DNA of 64,000 nucleotides from Devosia riboflavina (GCF_000743575.1 NZ_JQGC01000017.1:124001-188000); one strand, 5' to 3'; positions 35,995 to 45,929 are shown, counted from the first letter of the stretch. A program made the numbers and translations. Notes: generated by a model not told the origin, from the letters alone.

Positions 35995-36079
35995 CGTCAC
36001 CCTCGGCTTGACCCGAGGGCTCTGCACTTGCTGCGTCTTCGGGAAGTTAAGTGTCCTCGGGTCAAGCCCGAGGATGACG
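35995..36079. repeat. Inverted pair of CCTCGGGTCAAGCCCGAGG-type palindromes
   Basis: Two inverted units, CGTCACCCTCGGCTTGACCCGAGGG and the complement of CGTCATCCTCGGGCTTGACCCGAGGA, flank about 35 bp. The element fills the space between two convergent genes (META-domain protein and aceA) and could end transcription from both sides. It is related to the element at 25928-26031. Confidence 0.7.
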
Positions 36080-36109
36080 AGCGGTGGGTGGGGAGCCAGT
36101 TGCTCACCC

Positions 36110-37405
36110 TCAATGAAACTGCGCCGTTTCCGTCGATTCACCCATGGCCGTGGTGGCGCTCTTGCCTTCGCTCACGGCGAGGGAGACGGCGTCGAAATAG
36201 CTGGTGCCCACTTCGCGCTGATGGCGGACGGCCGAGAACCCATGGGCTTCGGCGGCGAATTCGGCTTGTTGCAGGCGGGAATAGCCGGCCATGCCATCGG
36301 CCTTATAGGCGCGGGCCAGTTCGAAGGTGGTGAGGCTGAGATTGTGGAAGCCGGCCAGGGTGATGAACTGGTATTTGTAGCCCATTGCGGCGATTTCGCG
36401 CTGGAAGCTGGCCATGGCGGTCTCGTCCATGTGGCGGGCCCAGTTGAAGCTCGGTGAGCAATTGTAGGCCAGCATCTGGTCTGGATGCACTTTGCGCACC
36501 GCTTCAGCGAATTTGCGCGCCTCGGGGAGGTCTGGCTTGCTGGTTTCGCACCAGATGAGATCGGCATAGGGCGCATAGGCGATACCCCTGGCGATGGCCG
36601 CGTCGATGCCGCCCCTGAGGCGATAAAAGCCCTCGGGGGTGCGCTCGCCTGACACAAATGGCTTGTCGTAGTCGTCGATATCCGAGGTGATGAGGCGCGC
36701 GGCTTCCGCATCGGTGCGGGCCATGATCAGGGTTGGCACATCCATGACATCGGCGGCGAGACGCGCTGCGTTGAGGGTGCGGATGAATTGGCTCGTGGGC
36801 ACCAGCACCTTACCGCCGAGATGGCCGCATTTCTTTTCCGAAGCAAGCTGATCCTCGAAATGCACGGCGGCGGCGCCGGCTTCGATCATGGCTTTCATCA
36901 GCTCAAACGCATTGAGCGCGCCGCCAAAGCCGGCTTCGGCATCGGCGATGATGGGGACGAAGAAGTCGAGATCGGTGGTTGGGAGACCATCGGCCTGTTC
37001 CATGCTCTGGATCTGGTCGGCGCGCTGCAGGGCCTTGTTGATGCGGCGGACTACGGCGGGGACGCTGTCGACGGGATAAAGCGATTGGTCGGGATACATA
37101 TTGCCCGAGGAATTGGCATCGGCTGCGACCTGCCAGCCGGAGAGATAGATGGCCTGCAAACCGGCTTTCACCTGCTGCACCGCCTGGTTGCCGGTAAAGG
37201 TGCCGAGAGTGGGCACGAAATCCTGGCTGTGCAGCAGCTCCCAGAGGCGGCGGGCGCCGTTTTCGGCCAGCGTGTGGCGGATCGGCAGGGAGCCCGAGAG
37301 GCGCGCGACGTCGGCACGGGAAAAGGTGCGGGAAATGGTCTTCCAGCGGTCGGGCGCATAGTCGGGCGCCGGAAAATGTTCGGGCTGGCTGGGCTTGTCG
37401 AGCAT
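36110..37405 (-). CDS. aceA: Isocitrate lyase
   Basis: Glyoxylate-shunt enzyme that cleaves isocitrate to glyoxylate and succinate. 431 residues, normal length. Key motifs are the Mg2+-binding [12 protein letters not shown], the catalytic KKCGH (Cys193) and YNCSPSFNW. The ATG at 37405 has GAGGAG seven bases upstream; the longer open frame runs back through the neighbouring small gene. It is divergent from a ScfR-like regulator with one small gene in between. Malate synthase is not in the window. Confidence 0.95.
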   Translation of the reverse strand: MLDKPSQPEHFPAPDYAPDRWKTISRTFSRADVARLSGSLPIRHTLAENGARRLWELLHSQDFVPTLGTFTGNQAVQQVKAGLQAIYLSGWQVAADANSSGNMYPDQSLYPVDSVPAVVRRINKALQRADQIQSMEQADGLPTTDLDFFVPIIADAEAGFGGALNAFELMKAMIEAGAAAVHFEDQLASEKKCGHLGGKVLVPTSQFIRTLNAARLAADVMDVPTLIMARTDAEAARLITSDIDDYDKPFVSGERTPEGFYRLRGGIDAAIARGIAYAPYADLIWCETSKPDLPEARKFAEAVRKVHPDQMLAYNCSPSFNWARHMDETAMASFQREIAAMGYKYQFITLAGFHNLSLTTFELARAYKADGMAGYSRLQQAEFAAEAHGFSAVRHQREVGTSYFDAVSLAVSEGKSATTAMGESTETAQFH

Positions 37406-37484
37406 GTCGGGTCTCCTCGATTGGACATGGCTTCGCCGGTCCCGCCGGGAGGCGGGATCAGGCATTTTGCTGAGATGGCGGGGT

Positions 37485-37712
37485 TTAGGCGGTGACCTTG
37501 CGGCTGAAGGTGGCGGCGAACATGCCGCCGCCGGAAAACAGTTCGGTGCTGTCGGCGCCGCTGACCAAAGCAAACTGATGGCGGCCGATCTTGCCGGCAA
37601 TGGCGTAGCCCTGTTCGTCGAGGCCGCGCGCCTTGAACTGGGCCATGGCTTCATGGGCACTGGGGGCGATGATGGTCAGATATTCTTCGCGTTCGCTGCT
37701 GCTGGGGCTCAT
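37485..37712 (-). CDS. Small conserved-looking protein upstream of aceA
   Basis: A 75-residue soluble protein ([17 protein letters not shown]...) starting at an ATG with AGAGGAG upstream. It has a compact alternating pattern ([30 protein letters not shown]) and no signal peptide. No family was recognised. It is the first gene of the leftward unit that ends with aceA, so it is probably induced with the glyoxylate shunt. Confidence 0.6.
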   Translation of the reverse strand: MSPSSSEREEYLTIIAPSAHEAMAQFKARGLDEQGYAIAGKIGRHQFALVSGADSTELFSGGGMFAATFSRKVTA

Positions 37713-37865
37713 CTCCAGAACTCCTCTTGGCTGGATGATGTAAAGATTTGACAATTCTCTTCCGAATGCAAGAATAGACCAGAAATCAGCGAGTAAAGCT
37801 GTCAATCACAGTCAATTTTGGCGCTGCGAATTGTAAAGTCTGTAAAGACAGGCACGGAGGAGACG
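37713..37865. promoter_or_regulatory. Divergent aceA / ScfR-like regulator promoter with TGTAAAG repeats
   Basis: The motif TGTAAAG occurs three times, at 37739-37745, 37832-37838 and 37841-37847, the last two spaced 9 bp. A perfect TTGACA lies at 37748-37753 in the direction of the regulator gene. Two GTCAAT units lie near 37800-37816. These are candidate operators for the ScfR-like protein; the assignment is an inference from position and repetition. Confidence 0.5.
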
Positions 37866-39272
37866 ATGGTTGCCGAGGCCGAGATGCAGATCGGCGGCCG
37901 CATCAAGCGGCTGCGGCGGCAGAAAAAACTGTCGCAGGCGGACCTGGCGCAGGCGCTGGGCATTTCCGCGAGCTATCTCAACCTCATCGAGCACAATCGC
38001 CGCAAGGTGACCGTGCCACTGCTGTTTTCGCTGGCCGGGCAATTGGGGGTCGAGCCCGGCGAGCTGGTGGACAGTGATGAGGGACGGCTGGTCGGCGACC
38101 TTATGGAGGCCTTTGGCGACGATCTTTTTGCCGATAGCGACATCACTAATCTGGAAATCCGCGACCTCGCGCAATCCAATCCCGCCGCGGCGCGGGCGGT
38201 GCTGCGGCTTTACGATCGCTATCGGCGACTGGGTCAAACGGGGGTGCAGAAGGTCGATGCGGCGGAGCCGCCTTTTCATATGGCGACAGATGCCATTTCC
38301 GATTTCCTGCAGGAGAATGCCAACCACTTTCCGGCGCTGGAAGCGGCGGCGGAACGCATTCGCAGCGACATCGACAATTTTGGCGACAGTTTTGAAAGTG
38401 GGTTGAAGGCCTATCTGTTCAATGTCTTTGGGCAGGAGGTACGGCTGGCCTCGCTGCCGCATGGCATCGCGCGGCAGCGCGATCCCTCGGGGCGAGCTAT
38501 CCTGATTTCTGATCTGCTGCCGAGCGAAACCGCGCAGTTTTTGCTGGCTCATCATCTCGGCGAGCTGGCCACTGGTTCCGAAATAGATGCGATCATCGGC
38601 GCTTCGAACCTTGCCGAGGGCGATGCGCCGGCTTTGGCGCGAAATGTCCTGGCGGCTTATTTCGCCGGGGCGTTGATCATGCCCTATGAACCATTCCTGA
38701 AGGCCTGCCGCGACCATCGCTATGATATCGAGCGGATCGGGCGGCGCTTTGCGGCCAGCTTCGAGCAGGTCTGCCACCGCATGACGACTTTGCAGCGCAA
38801 GGGCGCGCAGGGCACTCCGCTGCATCTGGTGCGCACCGATATTGCGGGCAATATTTCGAAGCGCTTTTCGCTTTCGGGAATCCATATTCCGCGCCATTCG
38901 GGCGCCTGCCCGCGCTGGAACATGTATGAGGCTTTCATGGCGCCCGAGCGCATTCATGTGCAGGTGAGCCAGATGCCCGATGGGCAGCGCTATTTCTGTA
39001 TTGCCCGCACCATCACCAAGGGCGGTTATCGCTACAATGCGCCCAAAAGCTATCTCTCCATCGGCCTTGGCTGCTCGGCGCATCACGCGCGGGACATGGT
39101 CTATGCCGATGGCATTGATGTGTTTGGCGAGGGCCAGGCCGTGCCGGTGGGAGTCGGGTGCCGCACCTGTCCCCGCATGGAATGCGGCCAGCGGGCGCAT
39201 CCGCCGGCCGATCATCGCTTCAGTCTCGATGGATCGAGCCGACCGGAGAGTTTTTACGGCCGGATGAGCTAG
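37866..39272 (+). CDS. ScfR/RamB-type XRE regulator of short-chain acyl metabolism
   Basis: A 468-residue regulator with an N-terminal HTH (IKRLRRQKKLSQADLAQALGISASYLNLIEHNRRKV), a central M78-peptidase-like region (LLAHHLGEL in place of HExxH, so not proteolytic) and a C-terminal domain with cysteines (GCRTCPRMECGQRAHPP). This layout is that of ScfR/RamB proteins, which sense acyl-CoA status and control glyoxylate or propionyl-CoA pathways. The divergent aceA supports that. Start at ATG 37866 after GGAGGAG. Confidence 0.86.
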   Translation: MVAEAEMQIGGRIKRLRRQKKLSQADLAQALGISASYLNLIEHNRRKVTVPLLFSLAGQLGVEPGELVDSDEGRLVGDLMEAFGDDLFADSDITNLEIRDLAQSNPAAARAVLRLYDRYRRLGQTGVQKVDAAEPPFHMATDAISDFLQENANHFPALEAAAERIRSDIDNFGDSFESGLKAYLFNVFGQEVRLASLPHGIARQRDPSGRAILISDLLPSETAQFLLAHHLGELATGSEIDAIIGASNLAEGDAPALARNVLAAYFAGALIMPYEPFLKACRDHRYDIERIGRRFAASFEQVCHRMTTLQRKGAQGTPLHLVRTDIAGNISKRFSLSGIHIPRHSGACPRWNMYEAFMAPERIHVQVSQMPDGQRYFCIARTITKGGYRYNAPKSYLSIGLGCSAHHARDMVYADGIDVFGEGQAVPVGVGCRTCPRMECGQRAHPPADHRFSLDGSSRPESFYGRMS

Positions 39273-39355
39273 TGAAAGGCTCGACAAAGGGCGAGTTTTC
39301 AGGACGAAACTGCAAATATTGCATGTTGTATGGTAGACTATCTGCCGCCGATTAG

Positions 39356-39571
<216 letters not shown>

Positions 39572-39655
39572 CTTTTTCGTCTCGTGACAAAGGCGCGGAC
39601 CATGAACGGTGTGCACCGAACGGGTCCATTGGCGCGATATGAGGACAGGACTGAC

Positions 39656-39934
39656 ATGACACGGTCGAGCCGATACGGCGCCGCCACTCTGGTAACCGCT
39701 TTACTCGCAGGCTGCAGCGCCACGGGTGGCCCGCCCTCCGTGCCGATTTTCGGATCGTTCTTTCCCGCCTGGGTCATCTGCGCGATCGGCGGCATCTTCG
39801 TCGCCGTGATCGTGCGGGCACTGCTCATTGCCCTTCATATCGATGAGCATCTGCCGGCCCCGCCGCTGGTCTATCTCTGCCTTGCCATCAGCGGTGGCAT
39901 CGTCCTGTGGCTGGCATGGTCGGGAGTGGTGTGA
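39656..39934 (+). CDS. ytcA: YtcA-family lipoprotein of the mdtNOP efflux operon
   Basis: A 92-residue protein. A lipoprotein signal ends at LLAGC (lipobox), followed by two hydrophobic helices (FPAWVICAIGGIFVAVIVRALLIALHI and VYLCLAISGGIVLWLAW), matching YtcA, which precedes mdtNOP in E. coli. Its stop overlaps the mdtN start (TGATG), so they are coupled. AGGA lies upstream of the ATG. Confidence 0.8.
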   Translation: MTRSSRYGAATLVTALLAGCSATGGPPSVPIFGSFFPAWVICAIGGIFVAVIVRALLIALHIDEHLPAPPLVYLCLAISGGIVLWLAWSGVV

Positions 39935-40977
39935 TGCGGGCGGTTCTGGGCAAGATCATCGGCTATGGAGTTTTTATCGGCACGGCGGTGCTGATCTATC
40001 TCGCCTGGAGCGCGGGCCAAGCCAGTCCCCGCTCCGACGTCGCCGAGATCGAGGCGCCGGTGATCCAGATTTCGTCCAATGTGCCCGGACGCATCATTTC
40101 CATTGCGGTGAGCAACAACCAGGCGGTGAAAAAGGGCGACATGCTGTTCCAGATCGACCCCGAGCCCTATCGGCTGCGGCTCGAACAGGCGCAGGCCGAA
40201 CTGGCGGCGGCGCAATCCGAACTGGCCCAGGGCGAGCGCAATATCGCCACCGAACAATCCAATGCCGATGTCGCGCAAAAGCAGATCGAGCGCGCCCAGT
40301 TCAATGCCGACCTCGCCCGCCAGACACTCGAACGGCTCGAACCCCTCCTCGGACGCGGTTTCGTGACGGCCCAGCAGGTCGATCAGGCGCGCACGGCCTA
40401 TAACGATGCCCTTGTCAGCCTCGACCAGGCCTTGCAGCAATCCCAGGGGGCAAGCCAGGTGATCGGCACGCTCGACACGCGGTCGGCCCAGGTGGATGTG
40501 GCGACGGCCACCGTGGCGCTGGCGCAGCGCGATCTCGACAATACGACCATCCGCGCCCCCTTTGACGGCATCATCTCGGGCCTGACCATGCCGGCGGGCG
40601 AATATGTCATTACCGGCCAGAGCGTATTCGCAATGATCGACACCTCCCATTGGGAGGCGGTCGCCTTTTTCCGCGAGACCGAATTGCCCAACCTGGCCGT
40701 CGGTGACAGTGTCGACGTCTTCGTCATGGCCAATTCGCGCGTCGCCGTGCCGGGCACCATATCCGCCATCGGCTGGGGCGTGCGCTCCACCGATGGCGCC
40801 ACCATTCTGGGCCTCCCGATCATCGCCAATTCGCTCAACTGGGTGAAGGTCGCCAAACGCTTCCCGGTCTATGTGGAACTGCACGAGCCGCCGGTTGACC
40901 TGATGCGCGTCGGTGCTTCCGCCGTGGTCGTGGTGCGCGGAGAGACGGAAGCGGGCAATGGCGGCGACCAGCACTAG
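39934..40977 (+). CDS. mdtN: Membrane-fusion (HlyD/EmrA-type) efflux protein
   Basis: A 347-residue periplasmic adaptor. One N-terminal membrane anchor (GKIIGYGVFIGTAVLIYLAW), two biotinyl-lipoyl halves (ISSNVPGRIISIAVSNNQAVKKGD and RAPFDGIISGLTMPAGEY) flanking an alpha-hairpin coiled coil rich in Ala, Gln and Glu (about 80-190). It connects MdtO in the inner membrane to MdtP. The start overlaps the ytcA stop. Confidence 0.87.
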   Translation: MRAVLGKIIGYGVFIGTAVLIYLAWSAGQASPRSDVAEIEAPVIQISSNVPGRIISIAVSNNQAVKKGDMLFQIDPEPYRLRLEQAQAELAAAQSELAQGERNIATEQSNADVAQKQIERAQFNADLARQTLERLEPLLGRGFVTAQQVDQARTAYNDALVSLDQALQQSQGASQVIGTLDTRSAQVDVATATVALAQRDLDNTTIRAPFDGIISGLTMPAGEYVITGQSVFAMIDTSHWEAVAFFRETELPNLAVGDSVDVFVMANSRVAVPGTISAIGWGVRSTDGATILGLPIIANSLNWVKVAKRFPVYVELHEPPVDLMRVGASAVVVVRGETEAGNGGDQH

Positions 40978-42946
40978 GCCCGGCCTTTTCGAGGTTTTCG
41001 TCGACGAGTTGCGGCCTTTCGAGGGCCGGCTGGGCGCCTCGCTGCGCATGACGCTCTGCTGCGTCATTGTCGTGGTGCTCTCGATGAGCCAGCATGTGCC
41101 CGAAGCCGCCCTCTCCTGCTATCTCATCTTTTTTGCCAGCCGCGACAATGCGGCGAGCGGCATTCTGATTGCGCTGGCCCTGATCATTGCCGCCTCGGTG
41201 GGCATCCTGCTCGGCCTCCTGTTCCTGCAGATCGCCGCCGACGAGCCCATGTTGAGGCTCTTCTTCATGGCGGCCTTCACCTTTGGCGGCATGTATTTTT
41301 CGGTGGCGACCAAGGCCGGACCTATTGCCGCCACGGTCGGCTTCGTCTTCGCCTTCGTGATGACGCTTAACGATTTCGTCCCCATTCCCGAACTGCTGTC
41401 GCGCGGACTGAGCTGGATGTGGGTCGTGGTGTTTTTCCCCATGGCGACCCTGGTTCTCGTCAATGCGCTGATCGGCCCCAATCCCGCAAAACTCGCCCGG
41501 CGCTATACGGCAAGGCGGCTCGCCGCCGCTGCCGGCGTGTTGGAAGATGAGCCCGGCGCCAGGGAACAGGCATTGGAACTGCTCGCCGAAGGGGCGGGGG
41601 AATCGGGCGCCTATACCAGGCTCGGCGCGCTTTTCGGCTTTCATTCCAAGGCCGAGGCGGCGCGGCTCGCCGCTATTGCGCCCGAAGCAAGGAGCATTCT
41701 CACCGACAGTTTTGGCGCCCGGCCCGATCCTGCCCTGGCGCAAAGTTTTGCGCTTCTGGCAAAAGCCATCGAAGAACGCGGCGTGCTTCCGGCACTCTGG
41801 CGCCCCTTTGCCGATATTCCGGCCAATCTGCCGCTTGCCGCTTCTGCCGAACGTCTTGCCGGCTGGTGGAGCGGGCGCCTGCCATTGCCGGCGAACGAAG
41901 CCGAAAAGGCGGCGCCGGCCGACACTTTTACCAATCCCGCCTATATGCAGTTCGCGCTCAAGACCATGCTGGCGGTGTTCATCACCTATGCCATCTATAC
42001 CGTCGGCGGTTGGTTCGAAATCCACACGGCCATGATCACCTGCTTCTATGTGGCGCTGGGCACGACGGGCGAGACGCTGCACAAGGCGACATTGCGCATT
42101 ATCGGCTGCCTCATTGGGGCGGCCATGGGTGTCGGCAGCATCATCTTCATCATGCCGCACATGACCGATATCGGCCATTTGCTTCTGCTGGTGGCCGCAG
42201 GCAGCTTTATTGCCGCCTGGGTCGCCAATGGGTCGAGCCTCGTCCAATATATGGGCTGGCAGATGGCGCTGGCCTTCTTCCTCTGCGTTCTGAAAGGTTT
42301 TGGGCCGGCCTTCGACATCGATGTCGCCACCGACCGCATCCTCGGCATCCTGATCGGCAATGTCGTGGTCACCATAGTTTTCCTCTGGCTCTGGCCCACG
42401 AGCGTATCCACCAGCATTGCCTGCAATCTCTCCGAAGCGGCGAAAAAGCTGGGCGAAGCGCTGCGCCCCTTTGGCACCAGCCTTGCCGCAATAGCGCCGA
42501 AACTGGGGGAAGCGGAGCGGCTGGGGCGGCTCTCGAATTTCGAAGCCAACCGGCTGCGCCTGGTCTCCCCGATCCTGCCGCATGCTGCGGCCATAGAGGC
42601 GGCCACGCAGGAGGCCCTGCCCGAAGTGGCGCGGCTGCGGCTGCTTCGCCAGCGCCAGCGCTACCTTTTTGGCGCGCCGCGCTGTGTGAAAGCGGCAACG
42701 CTTGCACAGGAAGCAGAAACGGCCGGGTTTTTGAATCTCGCCGCCACCGCTATCATGGCGCCTGAACCACAGGCCCGGACCATGCTGAACCTTTCGCTGC
42801 ACCGATCGACCGAGGCCCTGCACAGACTTGAGCGCTTGGCGCACAAGACCCCGCCCCGCGCGCCCTGGCGCCGCGACCTCGTCGAAACCGCTGGGTCCTA
42901 TCGCAAGCTGGTAGACGGCTTTGCCCGCACGCTGGAGGCGCTGTGA
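40958..42946 (+). CDS. mdtO: FUSC-family inner-membrane efflux protein
   Basis: A 662-residue protein with two blocks of hydrophobic helices, separated by a long cytoplasmic domain (about 180-320). The FUSC/aromatic-acid-exporter signature is visible (TEHQVPEAALSCYLIFFASRD-like, and WFEIHTAMITCFYVALGTTGE). The C-terminal third is cytosolic and helical. It pairs with MdtN and MdtP in a tripartite pump for phenolic or cationic compounds. The start overlaps mdtN by 20 bp. Confidence 0.85.
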   Translation: MAATSTRPGLFEVFVDELRPFEGRLGASLRMTLCCVIVVVLSMSQHVPEAALSCYLIFFASRDNAASGILIALALIIAASVGILLGLLFLQIAADEPMLRLFFMAAFTFGGMYFSVATKAGPIAATVGFVFAFVMTLNDFVPIPELLSRGLSWMWVVVFFPMATLVLVNALIGPNPAKLARRYTARRLAAAAGVLEDEPGAREQALELLAEGAGESGAYTRLGALFGFHSKAEAARLAAIAPEARSILTDSFGARPDPALAQSFALLAKAIEERGVLPALWRPFADIPANLPLAASAERLAGWWSGRLPLPANEAEKAAPADTFTNPAYMQFALKTMLAVFITYAIYTVGGWFEIHTAMITCFYVALGTTGETLHKATLRIIGCLIGAAMGVGSIIFIMPHMTDIGHLLLLVAAGSFIAAWVANGSSLVQYMGWQMALAFFLCVLKGFGPAFDIDVATDRILGILIGNVVVTIVFLWLWPTSVSTSIACNLSEAAKKLGEALRPFGTSLAAIAPKLGEAERLGRLSNFEANRLRLVSPILPHAAAIEAATQEALPEVARLRLLRQRQRYLFGAPRCVKAATLAQEAETAGFLNLAATAIMAPEPQARTMLNLSLHRSTEALHRLERLAHKTPPRAPWRRDLVETAGSYRKLVDGFARTLEAL

Positions 42947-44460
42947 TGGCTTTTCGTCCGCTTTTCGGTATTGCCGCCGGCTTCGGCGCCCTGCTCCTGC
43001 TGGCCGCCTGCTCGACCTCGGCGCTGAACCTGGCGCCTGCGAGCCCGACAACGCCCTATCGCGGCACAGCCGGCACGCCGGCGGCGAATGCGGTCGGCGC
43101 CGATTTCGCGGTAACCCCCGATCCAAGCCTGCCGATCACGATCGCTGCGCCAAAACTCGACCCCGCGCATAATTACGGCCTCTCCGAACTCATCAACATC
43201 GCCCAGCTTTCCAATCCGGCGACCCAGGCCGCCTGGCAGCGGGCCCGCGAGGCGGCAGCGGCGACCGGCATTGCCGAAGGCGCCTATCTGCCGATCCTCA
43301 CCGCCGACGTTCTGGCCGGCTATGCCGTCACCTCCACCACCGCACCGGGTTTTGACGGCGTGCTGGTGGACATTCCCAATGGCAGCATCACCACATCAGG
43401 CACGCAGATCATGCCCTCGCTGGCGGTCAAATGGCTGCTCTTCGATTTTGGGGAGCGCGATGCGGCGCTGGCGACTGCGCAGCAATTGTCCTTTGCCGCC
43501 AATGTCGGCTTCAATGGCGCGCATCAGACGCTGATCCACGAGGTCAGCATTGCCTATTTCCAATATAGCGCCGCACGGGCCCAGTCCCGCATCGATGCCG
43601 CCGCGCTCGACAATGCCAAGGTGGTGCTGACCGCCGCTGAGGCGCGCGTGGAACAGGGCGTGGCGACCACGATGGAAGTGGCGCAGGCCACCCAGGTGGT
43701 GGCGCAGGCCGAGTTCGACCTGACTTTGGCGCAGGGACGCGAGCGCAGCACCTATTCGGCCCTCCTCGGCGCCATGGGCATTTCCCCGGCCACCCGCATA
43801 AAAGTGCAGGATCTGGGCGGCAAGCCGCTACCACGACAGGTGCCGGCAGACCTCGAACAGTTGATCACCACCTCGCTGCAACGCCGCCCGGACGTGCAGG
43901 CGGCCTTTGCGCAGGTCAAAGCCAGCGAACAGGGCATTTTGGCCGCAGAGGCCGGGTTCTTGCCCAAGGTGGCGCTGACCGGGACGGTCAATCGCACCTT
44001 TGGCAGCTATTCGGTGACCGATTCGCGCTTTGATTCCACCGCCACGCTCGATGTCAGCCAGCCCAATGCCGCCGTGCTCCTGGGCATTTCCGTGCCGATC
44101 TTCGACGGGGGCATGCGCGACGCGCGGCTCGACGCCGCCAAGGCCAATGCCGCCGCCTCGCAACAGGATTTCGCCCGGCTGCAGGGCGCGGCGGCGCAGG
44201 AAATCGTCGTGGCCTATGACGTGCTGCGCACGAGCCTTTCCGCCTATGCCGCCGCCACCGCGCTGGTGAATGCCGCCAAGGTCAACAATGAAGCCGCGCT
44301 CGACTATTACAAGAACGGCCTTGGGACGCTGGCCGATATCAGCGTCACCCAGACGGGCCTCTTAAAGGCGCAATATGCCCAGGCCCAGGCCCGCAGCGAC
44401 GCCTTTGTCGCCGCGGCGACGCTGGCCTTTGCCACCGGGACACTGACCAGCGCGCAATAG
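42946..44460 (+). CDS. mdtP: TolC-type outer-membrane efflux lipoprotein
   Basis: A 504-residue outer-membrane factor. The lipobox LLAAC follows a signal sequence. Two internally repeated OEP units are rich in Ala/Gln coiled coil, with SRIDAAALDNAKVVLTAAEARVEQG and SVPIFDGGMRDARLDAAKA marking the repeats. The start (TGATG) overlaps the mdtO stop; GGAGG lies eight bases before. Completes ytcA-mdtNOP. Confidence 0.88.
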   Translation: MAFRPLFGIAAGFGALLLLAACSTSALNLAPASPTTPYRGTAGTPAANAVGADFAVTPDPSLPITIAAPKLDPAHNYGLSELINIAQLSNPATQAAWQRAREAAAATGIAEGAYLPILTADVLAGYAVTSTTAPGFDGVLVDIPNGSITTSGTQIMPSLAVKWLLFDFGERDAALATAQQLSFAANVGFNGAHQTLIHEVSIAYFQYSAARAQSRIDAAALDNAKVVLTAAEARVEQGVATTMEVAQATQVVAQAEFDLTLAQGRERSTYSALLGAMGISPATRIKVQDLGGKPLPRQVPADLEQLITTSLQRRPDVQAAFAQVKASEQGILAAEAGFLPKVALTGTVNRTFGSYSVTDSRFDSTATLDVSQPNAAVLLGISVPIFDGGMRDARLDAAKANAAASQQDFARLQGAAAQEIVVAYDVLRTSLSAYAAATALVNAAKVNNEAALDYYKNGLGTLADISVTQTGLLKAQYAQAQARSDAFVAAATLAFATGTLTSAQ

Positions 44461-44927
44461 CACGATCCAGGAAAGGAGGGTATCGGCCGACTTCGCCTAG
44501 AATTTTCGAAGGAAGTGGCGGAGAGGAACGGACAGCACTTTCAGCGTCACAGGCTCGAAAACCAATGCTTATCAGGCACATTTCGATTTCAAAGCGGGGA
44601 TGGCCTAGCCAGCTCTAGCCTGATTTCGAAGCTCTTCGGACGCTGCATTTCGCGGTTGCCGCGGCACATCGATCAAGTTCTTGTTGCTATGGTCGGCCAT
44701 TGAGCAAAGTCTGACTTTTCATGCTTTCATATAGTCAACGAATGCTCTGAATATCGCGGAGGAAAGGTGGCGCCATCGATACGCTCAAGCGCGTCAAATG
44801 GAGCCTCGGCCGCACAAGAATAGAGGGCGCTCCTGCGACCGCCCTCCATTTCCATCCTGCAAGGGAATGGTTAAGGCGGAGAGCGTCGAAGCGTTGCGTC
44901 CGACGTTCCTCCGACTTCAAGAATCGC
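44461..44927. other. Intergenic region without a supported gene
   Basis: About 470 bp between mdtP and a convergent SDR gene, with lower coding character than its surroundings. It contains a 7-bp stem hairpin (44823-44846) and nothing else I can support. A tRNA-like stretch near 44510 does not fold as a tRNA. Confidence 0.45.
44823..44846 (-). terminator. Possible terminator hairpin after the SDR gene
   Basis: GAGGGCG and CGCCCTC form a 7-bp stem with a 10-base loop about 80 bp beyond the SDR stop on the minus strand. The following bases (TATTCTTG) are only moderately T-rich. Confidence 0.3.
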
Positions 44928-45929
44928 CTATTCGAACGCTATGCCGGTCATGGTTTCGCTGATGGTCCAGAGGCGCCGAGCGGAATCAGGGTCGATCGCA
45001 TAGGCTGCGACGTGGGAGGTGCGCCGGTCGCGGCCCTCAAGCGTCAATGCCGTCTCGCCTTGCTCTATGGCTGCAATGTCCGAATTGGCACAGAATACGC
45101 CGCCCATGCCTTCGAGCTGCGGACTGACGGCGCACCAGATATGGGTGGCGCCGCCCTGCGGCAGCGATTTCATATCGCGGTCCGGATCGATGACCGGCTC
45201 GCCATCGGCATCGAGATTGCCCATTTCCTTCAACCTTTCGGTGGGCAAATGCTTGGCAAGGCCGGTGACGATGCCGCCCGGATGCAGCGAGAAGGCGCGG
45301 ATGCCGTGGTCGCGACCCAGCCGATCCAGTTCCACCGCGAACAGGATGTTTGCGGTCTTGGATTGGCCATAGGCGCTCCAGGGATCGTAGGGACGCGTCG
45401 CGAAATTGATGTCGTCCCAGACGATATCGGAGAAGCGGTGGCCCATGGACGAGACCGAGACCACGCGCGCACCAGCGGCGCGCTTCAGCGCCGGCAACAG
45501 CCGCAGCACCAGTTGGAAATGCCCCAGGTGATTGGTGGAGAACTGCATCTCATTGCCGCGCGCATCGCGGGTCAGTTCGGGCACCGCCATGATGCCGGCG
45601 CTGTTGATGAGGATATGCAGCGACAGCCCGGAGCTGACGATGCCGCGGGCGAAACTGTCAATCGAGGCGGGGTCGTTGAGGTCCATGGGCCGCACTTCGA
45701 TGCCGCCGCCGATCTCCGAGATGGCGCGGCGAGCGCGCTCGACATCACGTGCCGGCACGATGACGCGCGCGCCGGCTTCGGCCAATGTGCGCGCGGCTTC
45801 AAGCCCGAGGCCCGCATATCCGCCAGTGACGATGGCGAGTTTGCCCACAAGATCGATGCCGGCGATGACATCGAGCGTGGTCGTGTGGGCGGAAAACCCC
45901 AAGCCTAGCGGGATCTGGGGAGTGGTCAT
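44928..45929 (-). CDS. SDR-family oxidoreductase (retinol dehydrogenase-like)
   Basis: A 333-residue short-chain dehydrogenase/reductase. Cofactor motif VTGGYAGLGLEAA (TGxxxGxG), NSAGIM, active-site Ser in VSVSSMGH and YGQSK (YxxxK). Length and the SVSSMGHRFSDI block resemble the retinol dehydrogenase/WWOX-like group. The start has GGAGA nine bases upstream. It is divergent from an AraC regulator 93 bp away, which probably controls it. Confidence 0.83.
   Translation of the reverse strand: MTTPQIPLGLGFSAHTTTLDVIAGIDLVGKLAIVTGGYAGLGLEAARTLAEAGARVIVPARDVERARRAISEIGGGIEVRPMDLNDPASIDSFARGIVSSGLSLHILINSAGIMAVPELTRDARGNEMQFSTNHLGHFQLVLRLLPALKRAAGARVVSVSSMGHRFSDIVWDDINFATRPYDPWSAYGQSKTANILFAVELDRLGRDHGIRAFSLHPGGIVTGLAKHLPTERLKEMGNLDADGEPVIDPDRDMKSLPQGGATHIWCAVSPQLEGMGGVFCANSDIAAIEQGETALTLEGRDRRTSHVAAYAIDPDSARRLWTISETMTGIAFE

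Noticed and set aside
36110-37660. Longer isocitrate lyase with an 85-residue N-terminal extension
   Set aside because: The extension is antisense-like low-complexity sequence overlapping the small upstream gene; ATG 37405 has the ribosome-binding site and the family N-terminus.
40835-43126. 763-codon minus-strand frame opposite mdtO
   Set aside because: Antisense shadow of mdtO with biased charged composition and no recognisable domain or ribosome-binding site.
44505-44600. tRNA-like stretch after mdtP
   Set aside because: No cloverleaf with matching acceptor and T stems can be formed, and no TTCGA-type T loop in the right place.
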